A stretch of 64,000 nucleotides of DNA from an uncultured Mediterraneibacter sp. (GCA_944383695.1 CALWQP010000001.1:102937-166936), one strand, 5' to 3'. Numbered from the stretch's first letter, positions 8,590 through 18,068 are shown. Numbers and translations are program-made. Notes: a model not told the origin generated them from the sequence alone.

Positions 8590-10641
8590 CTAAATCTTCG
8601 TCTTGTTGATCGGCTTTAATACGGCTGCGGAATGCCGCCCCATATTGATCACGATCTCGCCGTTTTCCACGATATACTCGTCATAAGCGGTCGTATAACC
8701 ATTCTCATACGTATATATGAGCCGTTTCATCCTGCCTTCTTTCGGCACGCCGGACAGCCAGACAGGGATCGTCACCTCTTTTAAATCCTTGCTGTTGTTA
8801 AGGACGACAACGATCTGTTCATCCCCCTGGAATCTTGCGTAGGCGAGGATATTATAGTCCGCGGTCAGGAGCTTGATGGAGCCCTTTCTCAGCGGTGTTT
8901 CTTTTTTATGGATGCGGATCATCTCTTTGTGGAATTCGAGCAGTTCTTTATCTTCATTTCCCCATGGAAATGTACGCCTGTTGTCGGGGTCTGTGAATCC
9001 GCACACTCCGACTTCATCCCCATAGTAGATCGTGGGCGCGCCCACCCAGGTCATCTGCACTGTCACCGCTTCCCGCATGACCGCATGGTTTACGCCTTCC
9101 TCCGCTGCCTTTGAGCCTACGTGCTCCACGCGTCCCACGATGTGGTTCGTGCGTGTGAGGAATCTGGAGTGATCGTGGTTGGACAGTTCATTCATGGCTA
9201 CCTGAAGAGACGGCGTGAGCATACTCGCCATAAAATGCCGCATGGCCCCTACAAAGTTGTCCGGATTGCCCCACAGGTCAGTACGCCGTTCGTCGCTGTG
9301 CTTTTCCATTCCCGTGAGAAACCATGTCAGAGGCTCCATGAAGGCGTCATAATTCATAACGCTGTCCCACTCGTCTCCCTGAAGCCATTCGGCAGGATCG
9401 CCGTAGTGCTCTGCCAGTATGACGGCCTCCGGATTCGCTGCTTTTACTTCCTTGCGGAAGCGTTTCCAGAACATATGGTTATACTCATTGCTGCAGCCCA
9501 GATCCGCCGCAACATCAAGACGCCAGCCGTCAACATTGTAGGGCGGAGAAACCCATTTCTTTCCAATGTCTATTATATATTGCTCAAGCTCCGGCGAATC
9601 TTCATACGCCAGCTTAGGGAGGGTGTCATGCCCCCACCATCCGTCATAACTTCTATTATAAGGCCATGCCTCGTCCCGGTTGTCCGAGAAATGGAAAAAT
9701 TCCCTGTACGGACTGGCCGCGCTTACATATGCGCCCTTCGGATATTCCGGCTGCTGCTCGTAGATACGTTCCCGGTCCATCCACTTATTAAACGAGCCGC
9801 AGTGATTGAACACTCCGTCCAGGATCACCCGCATTCCTCTCTTGTGCATCTCTTCCACCAGGCGCGCAAACAGCTCATTGCTCGCCTCGAGATTCCGGAT
9901 ATCGCCTGTCCGTTTCTGGTACTTTGTGGCATGGACATTGTCTCCGGCGCCTTCCGGAAGCGTTTCCCCGCCGTCCTCGACGATCTTCCCATAATGGGGA
10001 TCGATATAGTCATAGTCCTGGATATCATATTTATGATTGGACGGCGACACGAACAGTGGGTTGAAGTAGATCACCTCCACTCCCAGATCCTGGAGATAGT
10101 CCAGCTTTTCCATAACGCCCTGGAGGTCACCTCCGTAGAAATTATGGATATCCCGCACTGCGGGCATCTGGTTCCAGTCCCTGACCCTGGCGCTTGGCTC
10201 TCCGATATAAATATATTCCCTGTCCTCCACGTCATTGGAGGGATCTCCATTACAGAAACGGTCCACAAAAATCTGGTACATGACCGCTCCCTTTGCCCAG
10301 TCAGGGGTGGAAAATCCGGGCACAATGGTAAATGCATAGTAATCTTCCCTGTGGTCCGACACCCCATACCGGTTAAAATAGCAAATCTGTTCACCCTTTT
10401 TTACTTCAAATGAATAGCGGAAAGGCTCTGTCCCGAGCTGCCATTCGATCTCATAGAAATCAAATTCATCTCCCGAGCGCTCTTTCCACATGGGATGGCT
10501 GGATTCCCCGGCAAGAAGATTCACCTCTTCTACATCATTATGTGCCGTACGGAAGCGCAGGCGCACCACTGCGTTTGCCTCCGGCTCAGCCGGAATGACG
10601 TAGTCCTGCGTTCCGTCACAGAACAGCGCGTCTCTGTTCAT
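8590..10641 (-). CDS. GH13 alpha-amylase family enzyme (neopullulanase/cyclomaltodextrinase type)
   Basis: Cytoplasmic alpha-glucan hydrolase, 683 residues, no signal peptide. Residues 1-115 are a beta-sandwich like the CBM34 N-terminal domain of neopullulanases; the TIM barrel begins near VMYQIFVDRFCNG. The four conserved GH13 regions are visible: DGVFNHCG, GWRLDVAAD (nucleophile Asp), ILAEHYG (acid/base Glu) and LSNHDHSRF (transition-state Asp). A C-terminal beta domain ends the protein. Likely substrates are maltodextrins or cyclodextrins taken up by a transporter elsewhere. Its ATG is only three bases after the ftsH stop, with GAGGGGGC inside the ftsH 3' end as ribosome site, so it is translationally coupled to ftsH, an unusual pairing. 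Confidence 0.92.
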   Translation of the reverse strand: MNRDALFCDGTQDYVIPAEPEANAVVRLRFRTAHNDVEEVNLLAGESSHPMWKERSGDEFDFYEIEWQLGTEPFRYSFEVKKGEQICYFNRYGVSDHREDYYAFTIVPGFSTPDWAKGAVMYQIFVDRFCNGDPSNDVEDREYIYIGEPSARVRDWNQMPAVRDIHNFYGGDLQGVMEKLDYLQDLGVEVIYFNPLFVSPSNHKYDIQDYDYIDPHYGKIVEDGGETLPEGAGDNVHATKYQKRTGDIRNLEASNELFARLVEEMHKRGMRVILDGVFNHCGSFNKWMDRERIYEQQPEYPKGAYVSAASPYREFFHFSDNRDEAWPYNRSYDGWWGHDTLPKLAYEDSPELEQYIIDIGKKWVSPPYNVDGWRLDVAADLGCSNEYNHMFWKRFRKEVKAANPEAVILAEHYGDPAEWLQGDEWDSVMNYDAFMEPLTWFLTGMEKHSDERRTDLWGNPDNFVGAMRHFMASMLTPSLQVAMNELSNHDHSRFLTRTNHIVGRVEHVGSKAAEEGVNHAVMREAVTVQMTWVGAPTIYYGDEVGVCGFTDPDNRRTFPWGNEDKELLEFHKEMIRIHKKETPLRKGSIKLLTADYNILAYARFQGDEQIVVVLNNSKDLKEVTIPVWLSGVPKEGRMKRLIYTYENGYTTAYDEYIVENGEIVINMGRHSAAVLKPINKTKI

Positions 10642-10644
10642 AGC

Positions 10645-12489
10645 TTAAGCCCCCTCTGTCTCGCTGTCCTCATCAAATAATGCCTCAAATTCGCTCCTTG
10701 TTATCTTTTCCTTCTCTAACAGGAGTTTTGCGCATGCCTCCAGAACATCATGGTGTTCCTGGATGATCCTGCGCGCTCTCGCATAACACTCATCGATGAT
10801 CCGTTTTACTTCTTCATCAATCGTTCCTGCCACCTTCTCGCCATATCCGCGGGAAGTGTGTCCGAAATCTCTTCCGATGAATACTTCGTCGCTGTCATTG
10901 TCATAATTGATCAGTCCAAGGCGCTCGGACATGCCGAACCTGGTGATCATGGATTTGGCGATTGCCGTGGCCTGCCTGATATCCTGGGAAGCGCCTGTGG
11001 TGATGTCATCGAATACTTCCTCTTCCGCCACACGGCCGCCCAGTGACACAGTGATCTCCTGGAGCATGTGTCCCTTTGTATTAAACATATCGTCCTTCTC
11101 CGGCAGAGGCATGGTATATCCGCCTGCTCCTCCGGTAGGGATAATGGATACGCTGTACACCGGTCCCACGTCAGGAAGCACATGGAACAGGATCGCGTGT
11201 CCCGCCTCATGGTAAGCTGTAATACGCCGCTCCTTTTCAGAGACGATACGGCTCTTCTTCTCTGGTCCGATACCGACCTTTACAAAGGCATGGCGGATAT
11301 CCGCCTGCTGGATGAACACCCGGTTGTCCTTTGCCGCCAGGATGGCAGCCTCATTTAACAGATTCTCAAGATCCGCTCCGGTAAACCCTGCGGTTGTCTG
11401 CGCGATCTGGCGCAGGTCCACGTCATCCCCCAGGGGCTTGTTCTTTGCGTGTACCTTCAGAATTTCTTCTCTTCCGCCCACATCGGGACGCCCTACGATA
11501 ACATTCCGGTCAAAGCGGCCCGGACGCAGGATCGCCGGGTCGAGGATATCCTTCCGGTTCGTCGCCGCCATGACGATAATGCCTTCATTCACGCCAAAAC
11601 CGTCCATCTCCACGAGAAGCTGGTTCAGCGTCTGCTCTCTCTCATCATGTCCGCCACCGAGACCGCTTCCCCGCCGTCTCGCCACCGCGTCGATCTCATC
11701 GATAAACACGATGCACGGAGCGTTCTTCTTCGCATCCTGGAACAGATCGCGCACCCGGGACGCACCCACACCCACAAACATTTCCACGAAATCCGAACCC
11801 GAAATGCTGAAAAACGGCACGCCTGCCTCACCTGCCACAGCCTTCGCCAGCAGCGTCTTTCCGGTTCCCGGCGGGCCCTCCAGAAGCACGCCCTTCGGGA
11901 TTCTCGCCCCGAGCTGTACATATTTCTTCGGAGCTTTCAGGAAATCCACGATTTCCTCCAGCTCTTCTTTTTCTTCCTTCAGACCTGCCACATCTGCAAA
12001 TGTGACCTTTATCTCATCCTGCCCCGCCATCCTTGCGCGGCTTTTTCCAAAGTTCATCGCCTTGGCATTTGCCCCGCCGTTCTGGCGGTTCATCAGATAA
12101 AAGATGAGGAAGACTCCCGCCAGCGTCACCAGCAGGGGAAGAAAGACAGTTGTAAGCACAGAGTCCTCAGGTATCGCAGAGATGTCATACTCTACATCGT
12201 ATTTATCAAACAGGCTCTTTACCTCTTCCACATCAGAGACATTGACCGTCCTCGCCCCATCTTCGCTTTTCAGCATGAAGGACACCGTACCTGTCGGCAC
12301 GGCGCGGTTCAGGTCTATATACACATCTGTCACATTGTCCTGCTCTACCTGAGTGACAAACTCCGTATAAGGCATCTCCTGCCGGTGCATCTGCATCCTG
12401 CCCGCCATCCAGAGAGCCGCTGCCACGATCACAATGAACATCAGGACCGTGGATATATTTATGCTACTGTATTTCCTGTTATTATCCAA
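10645..12489 (-). CDS. ftsH: ATP-dependent zinc metalloprotease FtsH
   Basis: Membrane-bound AAA+ protease for membrane-protein quality control, 614 residues. Two membrane segments ([19 protein letters not shown] and [17 protein letters not shown]) flank an extracytoplasmic loop of about 80 residues. The AAA module follows with Walker A GPPGTGKT, Walker [10 protein letters not shown], and the second region of homology ending in RPGRFDR. The zinc site is HEAGH near residue 420, with the third ligand Asp in the following helix. Length and architecture are normal. It follows hpt by 14 bases in the order tilS-hpt-ftsH, the same as in Bacillus subtilis, and is followed by a GH13 gene. Confidence 0.97.
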   Translation of the reverse strand: MDNNRKYSSINISTVLMFIVIVAAALWMAGRMQMHRQEMPYTEFVTQVEQDNVTDVYIDLNRAVPTGTVSFMLKSEDGARTVNVSDVEEVKSLFDKYDVEYDISAIPEDSVLTTVFLPLLVTLAGVFLIFYLMNRQNGGANAKAMNFGKSRARMAGQDEIKVTFADVAGLKEEKEELEEIVDFLKAPKKYVQLGARIPKGVLLEGPPGTGKTLLAKAVAGEAGVPFFSISGSDFVEMFVGVGASRVRDLFQDAKKNAPCIVFIDEIDAVARRRGSGLGGGHDEREQTLNQLLVEMDGFGVNEGIIVMAATNRKDILDPAILRPGRFDRNVIVGRPDVGGREEILKVHAKNKPLGDDVDLRQIAQTTAGFTGADLENLLNEAAILAAKDNRVFIQQADIRHAFVKVGIGPEKKSRIVSEKERRITAYHEAGHAILFHVLPDVGPVYSVSIIPTGGAGGYTMPLPEKDDMFNTKGHMLQEITVSLGGRVAEEEVFDDITTGASQDIRQATAIAKSMITRFGMSERLGLINYDNDSDEVFIGRDFGHTSRGYGEKVAGTIDEEVKRIIDECYARARRIIQEHHDVLEACAKLLLEKEKITRSEFEALFDEDSETEGA

Positions 12490-12503
12490 GATTTTGCTCC
12501 TTC

Positions 12504-13031
12504 CTATACCACGCCTTCCACTACTCCGATGTAAGGAAGGTTTCTATATTTCTGGGCATAATCAAGCCCATACCCGACCACGAATTCATCCGGGATCTCA
12601 AATCCGCAGTAATCCACCTTCACGTCCTTCATTCTGCGCTCCGGTTTGTCCAGAAGCGTGCAAAGCTGCATGCTGGCCGGATTTCTCTTCTTAAGGACAT
12701 CCATGAGATAATACAGTGTATTTCCGGAATCAATGATGTCCTCTACGATCAGCACTTCTTTGTTCTCGATCGATTCGTCCAGATCCTTCGCGATACGCAC
12801 AACGCCGCTTGAAGTCGTCCCATTGCCGTAGCTCCCTACACACATAAAATCCATGGATACCGGCACTGTGATCCTCTTCGCCAGCTCGCACATAAAGAAG
12901 ACGCCGCCTTTTAACACGCAGATAAGATGAACCTGCTTTCCGGCATAATCCGCACTGATCCGTTCTCCCAGTTCCCTGATCCTCTCATCAACCTTGTCTT
13001 CGGGAATCAGCACCCTGATCGTCTCTGCCAT
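12504..13031 (-). CDS. hpt: Hypoxanthine phosphoribosyltransferase
   Basis: Purine salvage enzyme, 175 residues, converting hypoxanthine or guanine with PRPP to IMP or GMP. The PRPP-binding loop [11 protein letters not shown] and the flexible-loop region [10 protein letters not shown] are present, and the base-binding tail ends with [17 protein letters not shown], characteristic of the family. The ATG at 13031 follows GGAGGAAAGAAA. The first 44 bases overlap the 3' end of tilS in another frame, so translation is probably coupled. The tilS-hpt-ftsH order is conserved across Firmicutes. Confidence 0.96.
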   Translation of the reverse strand: MAETIRVLIPEDKVDERIRELGERISADYAGKQVHLICVLKGGVFFMCELAKRITVPVSMDFMCVGSYGNGTTSSGVVRIAKDLDESIENKEVLIVEDIIDSGNTLYYLMDVLKKRNPASMQLCTLLDKPERRMKDVKVDYCGFEIPDEFVVGYGLDYAQKYRNLPYIGVVEGVV

Positions 13032-14526
13032 TTTCTTTCTCCTCCGTTATCTTTATCTCAAGAACTGTTTTTGTCCTGCTGCTGATATGACAAGCGCGGC
13101 TCATCCTGTACCCGGGGATCCAGATGATGTGTTCCCCATCGGCAATGAGCAGCATGCGCTTTCTCTCTTCCCGCGGGATCTTCTCATTGACAAAAAAGGA
13201 TTTCAGCTTCTGCCTGCTCCCCTTCTCATCGATGATGAGATAATCGCCGCTTTGCCGCGTCCTCGCGGAAAGACCGTATTTTATTATATCATAATCAAAC
13301 CATTTCGTGTAACTTTTTTGCGGGATCTCTTCTGCCTCTGAAATGTCCGCATTTTCGATGATCCGGCAGACAATGCTCTGTCCCGTATCGGGGATTTTCG
13401 CCTTTCCCGGAACTTTCAGAGGAATCATAAAGCCGCCCCCATTATCCGGTTCCTGCATGTTCCCTCCGGCTTTGGAACACTGTTTGAGCCTCACGCCGTC
13501 ATATGTCCGTTCTGCTTTTATGCCTCCCGGCAGATCGAGCGCGCGTCCGGCCTGCCTGTGAAAAAGCTCCGCCAGGGCCGCGATATGGACCACCCCGATG
13601 TCGCGCTCCTGGCCTCTTACATATGCGAGGCATCTCCGAATGAGCTGTTTCTGCACGGCCGGCGCCTCCTTCCGAAACGCCTCCCCGTTTATCTCCAGTG
13701 CCCATGCTTCTCCAGTGTATGCAGCGTCTCCGCCATCTCCGACAGTTCCGCACCCGGCGCTCCGCCCGATGTTTCCACCTTCCACGCAGTTCTCCCACGC
13801 CCGGTCCACGCCCTGCTCCAGATAATCCCATACCTCCCGCGCCTGCCGGGACAGTTCGTCCAGATGCCGCGCCGCACCCGGATTGACCTGTTCCTCAAGA
13901 ACAGGCAGAATATTGTGCCTGATACGGTTCCTTGTGTAATCATCCCCACTGTTTGTGGCGTCCTCGCACCAGGAAATCCCCTTTGCCCTGAGATAGCCCT
14001 CTGTCTGCGCCCGGGTGAGCGCGAGGAGCGGGCGTATCCATTTTCCCGCTGCGGGGCGGATGCCTCCCAGACCCTTCAGCCCTGTTCCCCGGGCCATATT
14101 CCAGAGCACAGTCTCCGCATTGTCATCCCTGTGGTGCGCGGTCGCGATCTTCGTGCCCCCATCCTCGCGGCACATCAGGCCGAACGCCTCCCTGCGCGCT
14201 GTGCGCCCCGCCTCCTCAGGAGATTGTTTCCGGTTTCTGGCGATTAATTCCACATCTTTGTGAAAAACCCGGCAGGGCACTTCCAGTTCCCGGCACAGTT
14301 GTCTCACATACGCCTCGTCCGCATCTGCATCCACGCCCCGCAGCCCATGATTCACATGACATGCCTTTATCTGAAATCCCAGCCTTTCACGCAGGGCGCA
14401 GAGCACAAAAAGCAGGCATACCGAGTCTGCTCCGCCCGATACACCTGCGATCACCACGTCACCCTTCCCGATCATGCCGTGTTTCCTGATAAATCGTTCC
14501 ACTTCTCGCTCTTCATTTCTCATCAT
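12988..14526 (-). CDS. tilS: tRNA(Ile)-lysidine synthase
   Basis: Converts C34 of the AUA-reading tRNA(Ile) to lysidine, 512 residues. The N-terminal PP-loop ATPase motif SGGADSVCLLF lies near residue 29, followed by CHVNHGLRG and ATAHHRDDNAETVLW, all typical. The C-terminal half contains the TilS substrate-binding and C-terminal domains (RTRQSGDYL, near residue 420). It is somewhat longer than usual because of an insert with several charged low-complexity stretches around residues 240-340. The start has only a weak ribosome site. The last 15 codons overlap hpt. The gene is essential in most bacteria. Confidence 0.94.
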   Translation of the reverse strand: MMRNEEREVERFIRKHGMIGKGDVVIAGVSGGADSVCLLFVLCALRERLGFQIKACHVNHGLRGVDADADEAYVRQLCRELEVPCRVFHKDVELIARNRKQSPEEAGRTARREAFGLMCREDGGTKIATAHHRDDNAETVLWNMARGTGLKGLGGIRPAAGKWIRPLLALTRAQTEGYLRAKGISWCEDATNSGDDYTRNRIRHNILPVLEEQVNPGAARHLDELSRQAREVWDYLEQGVDRAWENCVEGGNIGRSAGCGTVGDGGDAAYTGEAWALEINGEAFRKEAPAVQKQLIRRCLAYVRGQERDIGVVHIAALAELFHRQAGRALDLPGGIKAERTYDGVRLKQCSKAGGNMQEPDNGGGFMIPLKVPGKAKIPDTGQSIVCRIIENADISEAEEIPQKSYTKWFDYDIIKYGLSARTRQSGDYLIIDEKGSRQKLKSFFVNEKIPREERKRMLLIADGEHIIWIPGYRMSRACHISSRTKTVLEIKITEEKENGRDDQGADSRRQG

Positions 14527-14626
14527 ATGTAAACTATAACCAATTCATTCCTAAAAGTAAAGAGGCTGCGCAGACGCGTCCCACATTCTTCTTCGCAGCC
14601 GCGTCCCTCATTTTTCCGGGGCAGCG

Positions 14627-16024
14627 CTATGCCTCCCACAATCCCACCGCCAGCACTGTCATGTCGTCCGCCGGCTCTTTTCCGGTCCACGCCAGCACCT
14701 GTTCCAGTATATGATGCGCCATTTCTTTCGGATTGGTGATGGCGCTCCCCTGTATGATCGTCTCCAGGAGGATGTCCTGCTCCCCTACTGGCAGCGCGTC
14801 CAGCACGCCGTCCGTCACCATGATCACAAAATCGCCGTCCTCCAGCTTCCGTTTTACGGAGTCGATCTCAATATGGTTCATCACGCCGATGGGAAGGCTG
14901 GTGGAGCTTAAATGCTCCACACTGTCCTTTTTCTTGATAAATGTGGATGATGCCCCTGCTTTTATGATCTCGCACTCTCCGGTGTAGAGATCGAACACCG
15001 TCATATCCACCGTGGAGTAGTGGATTTCCTCCCGCCCCATGACAAGCGTTGTGTTGATCATCTGGATGGCTGTCTTCTCGGGGAACCCAGCAGCCAGCAG
15101 CTCTTCCAGAAGCTCGATTACCAGCGTGCTTTCCCGGCACGCTTCCTCCCCGGATCCCATTCCGTCAGAGAGCACAACGCCCTTTCTGCCTCCGGACATG
15201 TCCATCATGGAAAAATTATCCCCTGAGATATTGGAACAGCCTTTGCCGATGCGCGCAGTCCCCTGCATCGTGTAAAACGCGGGGCCCTCCCTGCACACGA
15301 TGGTCATATACCTGGCGCCCAGCATCTGCGCGCTGTCCCCCGGAAGCACGAACCGCCTCCCTGCCGCCTCTGACACGGCCCGCACCACTTCTTTTACTGA
15401 AGTCTTCTGCTTCCTCATGCTCCGCGCGGTCACATGAATCTCATACTTGCCTTCTCCGTTCATAAAGAAATGGGTATACAGGACACGGATGTCTTTTTTC
15501 TTCAGGGCGGAAGCGATCTTCTTCTCCAGCCGCTCGTCCGTAAAGATGCTGTTCTCCAGCTCTTTCGCCGTGTGCTGCATCATATCGGCGAACGTATCCA
15601 ACTGGATGGCGCAGCTCTCCCTGCTCCTCGCCATCCGGTTGACCCAGATGATATTCTGCCTTGCGCCGTGAAATCCTTCGAGCATCTCGCGCAGGAATCT
15701 GGGCGCCATGATACACCGCTGCATCAGCTTCCTCTTAGTCTCTGTGTTGAGTTCATTCCCATACTTGTCCACTGCGGAAAGCACGTCATATCCCATCTGG
15801 TAAGTATGTACGAAATTCTCTCCCCAGCACCAGCCGCATTTCTCGCACTTGCCGCATACGTTTTCCCGCACCCTGGAAAATATTTCGTCGATTTCTTCTG
15901 AAGAAAATGCCTGCCGCTTCTCCTCCAGCCCAAGAAATGTGCGGGAGAGCTGCCGCAGGGAATGCGCGAATTTTTCTATCTGTTCCACATATGGGCTGCC
16001 GTGCAGTGCCTGTCCCTCATTCAT
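14627..16024 (-). CDS. spoIIE: SpoIIE-like PP2C phosphatase lacking the membrane domain
   Basis: Ser/Thr phosphatase of 465 residues that in Bacillus dephosphorylates SpoIIAA to switch on sigma F in the forespore. It lies between divIC and tilS, exactly where spoIIE sits in B. subtilis. Residues 1-200 match the central regulatory region, with the cysteine cluster CGKCEKCGWCW near residue 57; residues 225-465 are the PP2C domain with GDNFSMM, LSDGMGSGEEAC and VTDGVLDAL, including the metal-binding Asp residues. The ten membrane helices that make up the first third of Bacillus SpoIIE (about 820 residues) are absent, and the upstream sequence to 16147 has no room for them. The start follows GGGAGCAGAT. 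Confidence 0.88.
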   Translation of the reverse strand: MNEGQALHGSPYVEQIEKFAHSLRQLSRTFLGLEEKRQAFSSEEIDEIFSRVRENVCGKCEKCGWCWGENFVHTYQMGYDVLSAVDKYGNELNTETKRKLMQRCIMAPRFLREMLEGFHGARQNIIWVNRMARSRESCAIQLDTFADMMQHTAKELENSIFTDERLEKKIASALKKKDIRVLYTHFFMNGEGKYEIHVTARSMRKQKTSVKEVVRAVSEAAGRRFVLPGDSAQMLGARYMTIVCREGPAFYTMQGTARIGKGCSNISGDNFSMMDMSGGRKGVVLSDGMGSGEEACRESTLVIELLEELLAAGFPEKTAIQMINTTLVMGREEIHYSTVDMTVFDLYTGECEIIKAGASSTFIKKKDSVEHLSSTSLPIGVMNHIEIDSVKRKLEDGDFVIMVTDGVLDALPVGEQDILLETIIQGSAITNPKEMAHHILEQVLAWTGKEPADDMTVLAVGLWEA

Positions 16025-16077
16025 AATATCTGCTCCCTTTCTGTATCAGATGCGGCGGATTGCCGCTGACATAAACA

Positions 16078-16107
16078 AAGACCCCGGGGAATCTCTCCCG
16101 GAGTCTT
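16078..16107 (-). terminator. Hairpin terminator between divIC and spoIIE
   Basis: On the minus strand AAGACTCCGGG pairs with CCCGGGGTCTT around an eight-base loop and is followed by TTGTTTATG. It lies in the gap after divIC and before spoIIE, so spoIIE probably has its own promoter or relies on read-through. Confidence 0.6.
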
Positions 16108-16147
16108 CATTCGTAAATATCTGTCTTCAAATTAAAATCCACGCCGC

Positions 16148-16486
16148 TTACTCCGCCGGTTTAAACACGATCTCATTCGGATCGACAAGTCCCAGCTTCT
16201 CTTCTGCGGTCTCTTTAATATAATCGTCTGTTGTAACGTACTCTTTAAACTCTTCTACTTCTTCGGCGCGCTGCTCTTCTTTTTTGATCTGCGCCTCCAG
16301 CTCTTCTTCCTGTGCCTTGTACTGTGCATTTTTTGCATGCAGCTTCACGGAACTGACCGCGAGCACGCCTGTGAGCACCACAAGGATCATGCAGATCAGA
16401 AGAACGCTTCGCTTATGCTGCCCGAGCCTGTGATTTCTCTTTCTGGTCTTCTTCCTCTCCGCCGTACGTTGTCTCATCTTATTCAT
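16148..16486 (-). CDS. divIC: Septum formation initiator family protein (DivIC/FtsB)
   Basis: Small bitopic division protein of 112 residues. A basic N-terminus (RKKTRKRNHR) is followed by one membrane segment (VLLICMILVVLTGVLAVSSV) and a coiled coil rich in Glu, Lys and Ala (residues 52-85), then the conserved short tail TAEEKLGLVDPNEIVFKP. DivIC acts with FtsL and DivIB in the divisome. Its place next to yabP/yabQ and spoIIE matches the Bacillus order and supports the DivIC name over other FtsB-like proteins. Confidence 0.92.
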   Translation of the reverse strand: MNKMRQRTAERKKTRKRNHRLGQHKRSVLLICMILVVLTGVLAVSSVKLHAKNAQYKAQEEELEAQIKKEEQRAEEVEEFKEYVTTDDYIKETAEEKLGLVDPNEIVFKPAE

Positions 16487-16555
16487 CTATACTCACCCTG
16501 CTTATCAATTTGTATTTTATGCTCCCCATTATTAAACATTATTTTATCTGCTTTC

Positions 16556-16897
16556 TTATTTTTTTTCAAGGCTTTTCTTCTTTCCAGAAAATTTTTTCTC
16601 TATCCTGGAAAAAAGCTTTTTCACAGAGCGCAGGAAAACATACCCTGTCCCCGCTCCGCACGCCAGGCCGAGCAGAAAAAACCACCGGATGCTCCCGAAT
16701 GTTGTCTCATACATTCTGCTGAAGATATAACCGCTGGTCCCAATCCAGAACAGGAAATCCTCCGCAGCCACCACCCGGGGGATATGGGGAATCAGCTTCC
16801 TCAGACAGCACAGGAGTTCATATGCAAACATCACGGTCATGCCCGACAGCCCGGCATAGAGAAAAATACCTGCCTCCGTTCCGATCCCCAGTATCAT
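16556..16897 (-). CDS. yabQ: Spore cortex biosynthesis protein YabQ
   Basis: Membrane protein of 113 residues needed for spore cortex formation in Bacillus. Membrane segments are visible at residues 10-30, 40-60 (interrupted by the conserved RKLIPHIPRVVAAEDFLFW) and 70-92, ending in a very basic tail rich in Lys. The central ED and FW residues are typical. The start ATG at 16897 has only a weak GGCGCGGGC ribosome site, eight bases after the yabP stop, consistent with translational coupling. Together with yabP it marks the organism as a spore former or a recent descendant of one. Confidence 0.85.
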   Translation of the reverse strand: MILGIGTEAGIFLYAGLSGMTVMFAYELLCCLRKLIPHIPRVVAAEDFLFWIGTSGYIFSRMYETTFGSIRWFFLLGLACGAGTGYVFLRSVKKLFSRIEKKFSGKKKSLEKK

Positions 16898-16905
16898 GCC
16901 CGCGC

Positions 16906-17190
16906 CTACTTGAACAGTTTTGACAGGAAGTTTTCATTGGGCTTCCCCACCTGCGAGACGGCGGAATATGCGATGCTGTCGATGCTTCCCGAGAGGTCTA
17001 CCTCTCCTTTTTCCACACTGAGCCTGTTCACATGCAGGTCTGTCCCCTTGACCATCAGCATCCCCTGCTCTGTCTCCAGCAGGATTTCGTTCAGATCAAA
17101 GGAAAGGACATCGAGCACTCCTGTCACCATAGCTGTTTTCCTGTTATTGACCACCAGTTTATGCGTCTTCGCAATACGCTGTTCTTCCAT
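16906..17190 (-). CDS. yabP: Sporulation protein YabP
   Basis: Short protein of 94 residues of the YabP/YqfC family, involved in spore coat or cortex assembly. The start at 17190 is fixed by GGGAGGGAGTG; a much longer open frame upstream reads into the S4 gene and is rejected. The chain shows the family pattern HKLVVNNRKTAMVTGVLDV then FDLNEILLETEQGML and VKGTDLHVNRLSVEKGEVDL, predicting an all-beta domain. The gene begins after the S4-domain gene and precedes yabQ, as in Bacillus. Confidence 0.9.
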   Translation of the reverse strand: MEEQRIAKTHKLVVNNRKTAMVTGVLDVLSFDLNEILLETEQGMLMVKGTDLHVNRLSVEKGEVDLSGSIDSIAYSAVSQVGKPNENFLSKLFK

Positions 17191-17245
17191 CCACACTCCC
17201 TCCCACTCTGCTTTTAAATATATGAGAGGTTGTTTCTGTTTATTC

Positions 17246-17485
17246 CTAAAGATATTTGAACAGGTCCTTCGCGTCCTCTTTTTTCGTTGTCTCACGGACG
17301 TCCAGCACTTCCACTTTCACCGTCTTTGTGCCGAATCCGATCTCGATCACATCCCCTGCCTTTACCTGCGCCGATGCTTTTGCCGGTCTGCCGTTGACCA
17401 TGACGCGCCCTGCGTCGCACGCTTCGTTTGCCACAGTCCTCCGCTTTATGAGGCGTGATATTTTCAGAAATTTATCCAAACGCAT
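17246..17485 (-). CDS. S4 domain RNA-binding protein (YabO/Hsp15-like)
   Basis: RNA-binding protein of 79 residues consisting of a single S4 domain. The start at 17485 follows AAGGAGGAAAAG; an in-frame upstream extension has no support. The N-terminal helix pair RLDKFLKISRLIKRR and the loop GRVMVNGRPAK are the RNA-contacting surface. Members of this family (RqcP/YabO in Bacillus, Hsp15 in E. coli) bind the 50S subunit during rescue of stalled peptidyl-tRNA; RqcP is the closest match by gene position between hup/mazG-type genes and yabP. Function is taken from family knowledge. Confidence 0.88.
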   Translation of the reverse strand: MRLDKFLKISRLIKRRTVANEACDAGRVMVNGRPAKASAQVKAGDVIEIGFGTKTVKVEVLDVRETTKKEDAKDLFKYL

Positions 17486-17532
17486 TTTCTTTTCCTCCTT
17501 CCAGGACTGGCGCCCTATCGTTCCCATACATC

Positions 17533-17572
17533 AGAAAAAGCACCTGCGATGCGTTTTCTGCATCGCAAGTGC
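17533..17572 (-). terminator. Rho-independent terminator of hup
   Basis: On the minus strand GCACTTGCGATGC pairs with GCATCGCAGGTGC around a short loop and is followed by TTTTTCTGA. It lies between hup and the S4 gene and would end the abundant HU transcript. Confidence 0.8.
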
Positions 17573-17604
17573 CTGTCCGTTTTTACCCTGAATGTGAGAC
17601 AGGA

Positions 17605-17877
17605 TTAGTTGATAGCATCCTTTAATGCTTTTCCTGCTTTGAACTTCGGAGCCTTGCAGGCTGCGATCTTCATAGTCTTACCTGTCTGCGGGTTTCTTCC
17701 CTCTCTTGCTGCTCTCTTGCTTACCTCGAATGTTCCGAAACCGACAAGCTGAACTTTATCGTCCTTCTTAAGCTGCTCTGTTACAACGTCGATGAAAGCC
17801 TTTAATGCTTTCTCAGAGTCTTTCTTGGAAATCTCTGCTTTTTCTGCGATTGCTGCGATAAGTTCTGTTTTGTTCAT
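17605..17877 (-). CDS. hup: DNA-binding protein HU
   Basis: Nucleoid protein of 90 residues that bends DNA as a dimer. The sequence opens [20 protein letters not shown] and carries the beta-arm signature [12 protein letters not shown] with the proline that intercalates into DNA. Length and sequence are entirely typical. The ATG follows AGAGGAGG. A consensus promoter at 17975-18003 and a strong terminator after the gene fit a highly expressed single-gene unit at the head of the sporulation and division block. Confidence 0.97.
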   Translation of the reverse strand: MNKTELIAAIAEKAEISKKDSEKALKAFIDVVTEQLKKDDKVQLVGFGTFEVSKRAAREGRNPQTGKTMKIAACKAPKFKAGKALKDAIN

Positions 17878-17974
17878 AGGTAAATCCTCCTCTTTATTGT
17901 ACCTGAATACAATGTTATTCTGATTTCAAAGGGAAATATGCCCTGTCGGCCGCAATATTCCGCCTTTATGTACT

Positions 17975-18003
17975 GTTATAACGTTTTCAGCAGGCTTTGT
18001 CAA
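17975..18003 (-). promoter_or_regulatory. Strong promoter of hup
   Basis: On the minus strand TTGACA (17998-18003) and TATAAC (17975-17980) are separated by exactly 17 bases, close to the SigA consensus. About 97 bases of leader separate the -10 box from the hup start codon. Confidence 0.8.
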
Positions 18004-18068
18004 GATTTTTCATCGTTTTTTACCGCTTTTCCCGCTTTTCTCTCGTCTTATACCTGAATGCGGTGAGT

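Noticed and set aside
17191..17295. Longer N-terminus for YabP.
   Set aside because: The extension overlaps the S4 gene, is highly basic and lacks a ribosome site; the ATG at 17190 has GGGAGGGAG at the correct distance.
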